Positions 58,601-64,000 of a stretch of 64,000 nucleotides of DNA are shown here, one piece after another. The stretch lies in the NCBI RefSeq assembly GCF_000715075.1, contig NC_134084.1, positions 96,700,411 to 96,764,410 on the forward strand, given 5' to 3'. The DNA comes from Nicotiana tabacum. Lineage: Eukaryota; Streptophyta; Magnoliopsida; Solanales; Solanaceae. How positions within the stretch are numbered: position 1 is the first letter of the stretch; each line of letters opens with the position of its first letter. A program made the translations under genes and the position numbers. The notes beneath the pieces were generated by a model that worked only from the letters and a program-made list of their open reading frames with translations, ran no database searches and had not been told where the DNA came from.

Positions 58601-60669
58601 GTGTACATAATCCAAAATGCCTTTAGTATTATGGATCGCTGTACCAAATTTAACCCTTGTCTGTTTCCCTTTAACACAATGCTCACAAAACTCCAAGTTG
58701 CAAGCCTTTACTCCTTTTAACAATCCTTGATCTGATAGAGTTTTCAAGGATTTTCCTCCAGCATGTCCCAAGCGCATGTGCCATAGCTTGGTTGCTTCTG
58801 CCTCTTTGTCGTCACTGGATGTTACTGTCGCTGTCCCAATAACTGTACTGCCACGATAGCGGTACATATTATTATTCTTCCGATTAGCCTTCATTACCAC
58901 TAGTGCACCGGAGCATACTCTCATCACTCCATTTTCTGCAATGATTTTGAACCCTTTTGATTCTAGGGCTCCCACAGAGATGAGATTCTTCTTCAAATCC
59001 GGTACATATCGAACATCTATCAATGTTCTGATCATTCCATCATGGTTCCTTAATCGTATTGAACCAATGCCATATGAGGTAAGAGGGCTGTTATCCGCTG
59101 TGTGGATGACTCCATATTCTCCTTCTTGAAATTCCACGAACCAGTCCCTGTTGGGACACATATGATAGCTACAAGCCGAGTCCATCAACCATATGTCTGA
59201 TGATGTTGATGACTCTGTTGTAACTAATGAGAAGTCTGAATCATCACAATCAGCTACATTTGAATCCATAATAGCCTTTCCATTGTTATGTTTGGCCTTA
59301 TTCTTCAACTTCGGACAGTCTTTCTTCCAGTGCCCTTTTTCTCGACAAAAGGCACATTCATCTTTGCTGGGTCTGGATCTTGACTTGGATCTTCCCTTCT
59401 TTGTCCTCGTTTGATTTTGAGGACGACCCCTCACAAACAGTGCTTCTCCTTCTCCGCCCTTCTGTTTTTCTCGCTTTCTTTGTTCATAGCTGTACAAAGC
59501 TGAACAAACTTCTCTGAGAGAAATTTCGTCATTTCCATGGAGTAGAGTAGTTTCAAGGTGCTCGTACTCATCAGGAAGTGACGCCAACAACATTAAGGCC
59601 AAGTCACCATCATCATAAGTTGTATCCATATTTTGCAAATCTGTGACCAACTTATTGAAACTGGTGATATGTTCATTCATCGTGGTACCAGGAACATAGG
59701 TGAAGTGAAACAGTCTCTTCTTCATGTACAATTTATTTGGACTGTTTTTCTTCAAAAATTTATCCTCCAGTGCTTTCCATAATTTACTTGCAGAAGTTTC
59801 CTTTGTGTATGGATATTTCTGCTCTCTAGCAAGGTAGGATCGAATGGTACCGCAAGCAACACGGTTGATAATTCTCCAATCTTCTTCTCCAATAACATCT
59901 GGTTTCTTTTCTTCAATGGACAGATCTAGCCCTTGTTGAAAAAAGACATCTAGAACCTCGCCTTGCCACATCCCAAAATGTCCGGACCCGTCAAAAATTT
60001 CTACCGCAAATTTCGCATTTGACACAATTCTTGTCATAAGCGAAGATGCCAATGATGACGTATTGTTGACACTTGATGTAGATTCTTCTTGTTTATTGTC
60101 TCCCATATTTGACACAAATATTATTTAATAGCTGACGACACAAATCAAGATTATTTCCTTTCTGATGTAGAAGATCAGACTAAGCTGCAACTACAGAGCA
60201 TACTCAGACAGAACCTTGACTCAGTTACCAAGATAAATCTTTTCTGATGTGGAAGATTAGACTATGCTGCAACCACAGAGCATACTTAGACAGTACCTTG
60301 GCTCTGATACCAATTGTTGCGGAAGCCAAATGTATATAGTGTGAATAAGTCACAACTACTATACCAAAAATTATGACAGCCACCAAATAATAAATAAGAC
60401 AATAAAACAACAATAAAGGAAACACCAGAATTTACGAGGTTCGGCTAATTTTGCCTACTCCTCGGACACAACCAATATTTTATTCCACTCCAAAAATACA
60501 AGTGAAATAATACTAAAGAGAGAAGATACAAATGCCTTAAACAGATGAGAAGGCAAATGAGAGGTGTATCTCAATCCTAAACATTAGGCCTTCTTTTATA
60601 GGGGAAAAATCCCCTCCAAACTTAACTCCCAACCAATGTGGGACTTTGGCATTTTGCCAAACTTCAACA
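55657..60669 (-). mobile_element. Ty1/copia element 2 (Tork-like), inserted in a GH3 exon
   Basis: LTRs of 361 bp (55657-56017) and 355 bp (60315-60669) start TGTT and end CAACA. On the minus strand, the initiator-Met primer site lies at 60313-60301 and a purine tract GGTGGAGATT lies at about 56018-56029. TATAAAAG lies in each LTR (reverse of 60593-60600 and 55941-55948). The coding part is nearly intact. No 5-bp duplication is found: CCAAT precedes 55657 and GTGCA follows 60669, and a few GH3 bases are missing. Confidence 0.92.
56096..60115 (-). pseudogene. Gag-Pol of Copia element 2, two stops from a full frame
   Basis: A frame of 1339 codons is interrupted only by TGA at codon 1113 (56779-56777) and codon 1158 (56644-56642), both between RT and RNase H. 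Domains in order: Gag; CCHC knuckle CAFCREKGHWKKDC (254-267); protease DSACSYH (312-318); HHCC zinc site (about 446-480); integrase core with D507, D570 and E606; RT with YVDD (1017-1020); RNase H after codon 1160 (YCDSDFAGDMDKRRSTTGY). In the family the first stop position is usually Arg and the second Trp, so each fits one G:C to A:T change. Everything up to the first stop, including RT, could still be made. The protein would copy and integrate the element. Confidence 0.92.
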
Positions 60670-62870
60670 GTGCATATTTCACACAACGGGGTGTCTTGTA
60701 TTGGTTCATGGAAGCACCTAAGCTCATGCAGTAGTCCATGAGCTTGTCAAAAGTTCCAATTTCCACCACCCTAATTTCTAGAGGCCCGATGGATTCATTA
60801 GACGCACGGCCCTCGCGGTAGAAGTAGTTTAGAGATTCTTCAATTGTGAGGCAACAATCTTCAAAGACTGAAGGCGGAACTGGGGCAGAGTCATCCGCAC
60901 TCAGCTCCCAGAATAGGACATAGTGGCTTGGAATGGTGCTAATATCGACATAGCTAGTGTACTCGGTTACCTGAGCATCAAATAACATCAGATTGCCCAC
61001 TGCATTTTTCACTGCATTTTGTAGCTCAACTTCATTAGTGAAGTCAGCACCAATTCTCAAGACTACATTTTCCCGGCATAGGAAGTTGAATTGAGGTGCG
61101 TTGTTCATGTATCCAGCAACCCGAAGCACATCACCGACTCTGTATCTGTAGAGTCCTGAAATGGCATAAATTCAAGCAAAGGTAAGCATCAGCAGACCGC
61201 ATGTTTGACTGATAAATAGGAAAATGAAAATGTGCCAAGAGCATTTTGTTTGGCATTTGAAAATACCAGAATATGTGGTAACAACAAGCTCGTACTCCTG
61301 GCCAATCTTGACATCAGCCAAATCAACCAATTGTTGTTGTTCTTTCTCATTAAGTGACTCGGGCATGGAGATAGAATCAATGACTCCACTGTTTCCGCGG
61401 TACGGTAAGAACTCAAAATAGCACATGGTGGGAATAAGGGTGTAAGAGACTTCACTGGGCTTACAAAAAGGGTTCAAGTTGATTCCAAAGTGGCTTTCCG
61501 AGGAAGCATACAGAGTACTGATAAGAGGGAGGTTGTTGGTGTAATAATCAAGTATCGGTATATATTGTGACATGGATCCAGTCACAACAGCATCCACATA
61601 CTTTGTATTAGGCCACAACCTAGTGATGATCCCTTGCCATGAATCTTTGTTGCATTCAACCTCAATGAAATCAGCTAATGTTGGGTCAGGTTTGAGGACT
61701 TCCATCACTGCCTCTCTCACTAAAGGATCAGTTATTTGGGTGTTAATGGTTCCTGTTCGGATATCGTTACAAAGTAGAGACCAGTGCTTCTCCAGGAATC
61801 GGATGGCACGAACGAAGCTGGTCGCAAAAAAGGAGCCAATACGGAAGACTTGGTTGTTTTGGCAGAGGCCACAAAGCATTTGGGAATACATGCTTTGGTA
61901 AGAGTCTGGGCAGAGAATGGCTGCAGTTGGACTAGTGTAGTTACAGTAGGGGTTATGAAGACGACTGTAGTTGAAGTGAGGACTGTTGTAGTAACTTGTT
62001 GTAAGAAAGCGAGCTAGTAATCCTCCTGGGGTCTTCTGTTCAGGGCTTATGAGCATGAAATACATTCCTTTGCCCTTTCCGGAATCTGGAGCCACTTAAC
62101 TCAACACAGACATCAGAAGTTTGTGAAGCTGTAATCTCCTCCCAAGCTCTCCCTCTGTTGTTGGTATCAATTTGCTCTCCCCTCCAGACGTGCCAGAACT
62201 GCATCAAAACTTTCCCTTTAGCAAAAATTTATTAAGAATCGAGGATCCATCGTATTCACACATGCTAGAGCAACCTGCTTGTACTGCTGAAGACATGATT
62301 AACTACTAAATAAAGTGTGTTTTTTCTAACAGCATAAGCTATTCGATGAGATGGTTACATACTTCAATGAGTACAACCCAAAGTATGAGAGATCGATACA
62401 TGTAAATTTTTATTTTCTATTCGGGAAAAAGAAATGAAAGGAGGAGAACCTTGACAATAATTCAGAGATGGGTTGGGAGCAGAGGATAGGAGATTTATCG
62501 CCATAGGCTATACGTTTGATATCGGGCTGAATATCTTCGTATGTGATGACGGGTACGACTTTCTTGAATGTCTCTCTATCAGTGCTGCCATTGAGATTAT
62601 GGCGCTGCAAGTACTCAACATGGGCATTCTGGGAGAGAATTTCAGCAAGAACTCTCCTTTGGACCTCATCTACGTTGCTAGTCACCTCTTCAATGAAATC
62701 AATATCCTTCTTGATTTCCTCCGCCGTTATTGTGGCCTTTGGTGCCTCATTAGCTACGCTTCTTTCCATACTTATAAAGACTTACTATATTAGTAATTTG
62801 TACAAGAAAATGAATATTTGAGTACTGTATCAAGTGGGACTTTATATTAAGGAAGTTTTGGGTTTCTAAA

Positions 62871-62879
62871 TAAAATATA
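62871..62879 (-). promoter_or_regulatory. TATA-like box of the right GH3 copy
   Basis: TATATTTTA on the minus strand, 102 bases before the ATG. TGTCTC follows at 62884-62889 with the same spacing as in the left copy. Confidence 0.5.
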
Positions 62880-62894
62880 TCCATGTCTCTCTCT

Positions 62895-63499
62895 CCTTTT
62901 GTTAATTTGGTACACTTAGTTGAAACTTCAAAACGTGATTAGCACCTGGCGTTCATACCATGTAAATAAATTGCTTTTGACAACTCTGACTTGTGAGCAT
63001 GGCTTATAGATCCGTTGACGTTGTGTCTATTCAGATCTGGATCTTTGAGCTGTAATAACATTTAATCATTACGGAACAGCTCAGTTTGGATTCTAAAATC
63101 TGAATTAATTTATTAAGTTTTATTATTAAAATGATTGTTGACTAATAGTAATAGTTATTACGTTAACATGTGATCCTTATCGGTAAGAAGAAGTGCTGGT
63201 GACAAGAGGGGTTGCTCAAAAAAAAAAAAAACAGTAAATGTTAATTGGTATCTGTACTGGTGGAAGGTAGAGGGCACATAATGGAATAGTTGAGGTAATC
63301 GCAAATTGTCCCTGATATATAATATAAAAATAAAAACGAAAAAAAGAAAAAGTCATTCTACTTCCGGGATATCCAAGAATGACATGGTCAATAGCTCATG
63401 GAAGAAATTGAGGGAAAAATCATGTCAAGAAAAACTGTGGAAGGAACAAGTACTTCTCTACTCTTTCGCTTATAAAATAATTTGGCCCCGACAGCTAAT
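62895..63499. other. GH3 upstream flank and non-genic spacer
   Basis: Up to about 63180 it matches the sequence upstream of the left GH3 gene (for example GTTAACATGTGATCCTT at 48690-48715), marking the far limit of the duplication. Beyond that I see no gene. Confidence 0.6.
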
Positions 63500-64000
63500 T
63501 GTGAGCACGTAATTTTTGCCATATACATAAAATACCTTAAAATATTAAAAAAATAGTTTTTAAACTATTTTGATTTTTGTTTGTTTAATTGATTGCATTT
63601 TTATCGCACTAATATATTATTTGCATCATCGCATCATTAGGAATGTTCTAAAAACCATGACAATCATAAAAAAAAAAATATTTTTTTATCTTTAATTCAT
63701 TGCATTTCTTTTAAGGTTTAATCGTATATAGTTACACCTTCAAATGAAAATTACAAAAAAAAATCACATTAGTTGTTTCCTGTAAATTTTTGATTGTTCA
63801 ATTGGTTTAATTAATTAGTTTTAATTATTTAAATGCTAATTATGTTAACTTTGCATTTAGAATCATTTAGATTTAAATTGGCTAGAGTTGAAATTTGAAG
63901 AAAGAAAGGAAAAGAGGTCCACTTTTAATTTTCATAGCAAATTTGGCCCAAAATCCGGCCGCCCAGTTCACCTAAGTCTGTCTGCGGCCAGGTCCAAGCT
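63500..64000 (+). repeat. Start of an Ogre-type LTR, cut by the window end
   Basis: TGTGAGCACGTAATTTTTGCC matches the start of the minus-strand LTR that ends at 24805, and the A/T-rich sequence after it is similar in kind. It may be a 5' LTR or a solo LTR in plus orientation. Confidence 0.6.

Larger units (their letters stand above)
55555..62769 (-). pseudogene. GH3: GH3 amido synthetase, second copy, disrupted
   Basis: Same exon plan as the left copy: exon 1 62769-62450, exon 2 62198-61267 (nine bases longer, in frame), exon 3 from 61155. Exon 2 has TAA at 62098-62096, codon 141, where the left copy has a Gln codon. Exon 3 runs to 60670 (KTPRCVKYA), is then cut by a 5-kb Copia element, and resumes at 55656 with the last residues (NSRIVSNYFSPMCPKWVPG) to TGA 55557-55555. 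The motifs SGTSGGESK, YASSE and YRVGDV are otherwise kept, so loss of function looks fairly recent. With the stop at 141 only the N-terminal quarter could be made. Splice sites and promoter look unharmed. Confidence 0.93.

Overview
The window looks like nuclear DNA of a large-genome flowering plant, most likely a Solanaceae species close to Nicotiana. The reasons are nested Ty3/gypsy elements of the Tat/Ogre and Tekay types, Tork-like Ty1/copia elements, a TS-type SINE with a (TTG)n tail, a foldback MITE, a probable Mutator-like element, and a plant GH3 gene with introns. I see no prokaryotic signals, rRNA genes or tRNA genes.

Layout: 316-10595 is a complete-ended Tat-like LTR element (5-bp target duplication AGTTT). 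It has decayed gag and protease, no recognisable RT, RNase H or integrase, several tandem-repeat blocks, and an extra coding region on the opposite strand. From 11565 to about 32.4 kb lies a minus-strand Ogre-like element without recognisable pol: its 3' LTR (11565-24805), PPT, repeat-rich 3' region and decayed gag are visible. Its LTR is split by a complete Tekay-like chromovirus at 13180-23844 (target duplication AAAAC). From about 32.4 to 41.1 kb is the 3' part of a plus-strand Ogre-like element: integrase end, two tandem arrays and a 3' LTR. It is interrupted by a probable MULE (35647-37122, 9-bp duplication) and a Tekay-type solo LTR (37838-40729, duplication GGTCT).

From about 43.2 to 63.2 kb is the only genic part. 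Pieces of an unidentified exon-intron gene (about 44.4-49.7 kb) are mixed with a tandem duplication of an auxin-conjugating GH3 gene on the minus strand. The left copy (48351-46194, three exons, 609 codons) looks intact. The right copy (62769-55555) is dead: it has a premature stop at codon 141 and a Copia element in its last exon. A second, related Copia element (49798-54782, duplication CAACT) lies between the copies. Both GH3 copies keep the same TATA-like box with a TGTCTC auxin-response core a few bases upstream. The window ends inside another Ogre-type LTR (63500-64000).

The genes do not form a pathway. The one likely functional host product is the GH3 amido synthetase, which would dampen auxin signalling by joining amino acids to IAA; the rest is a record of transposition, nesting, recombination and decay. 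The strongest candidates for something little described are the antisense gene and codon-phased 78-bp repeat in the pol-less Tat element, and the motif-swapped CpG-rich arrays just upstream of Tekay LTR promoters. No database search or alignment program was used; family names come from recognised motifs.
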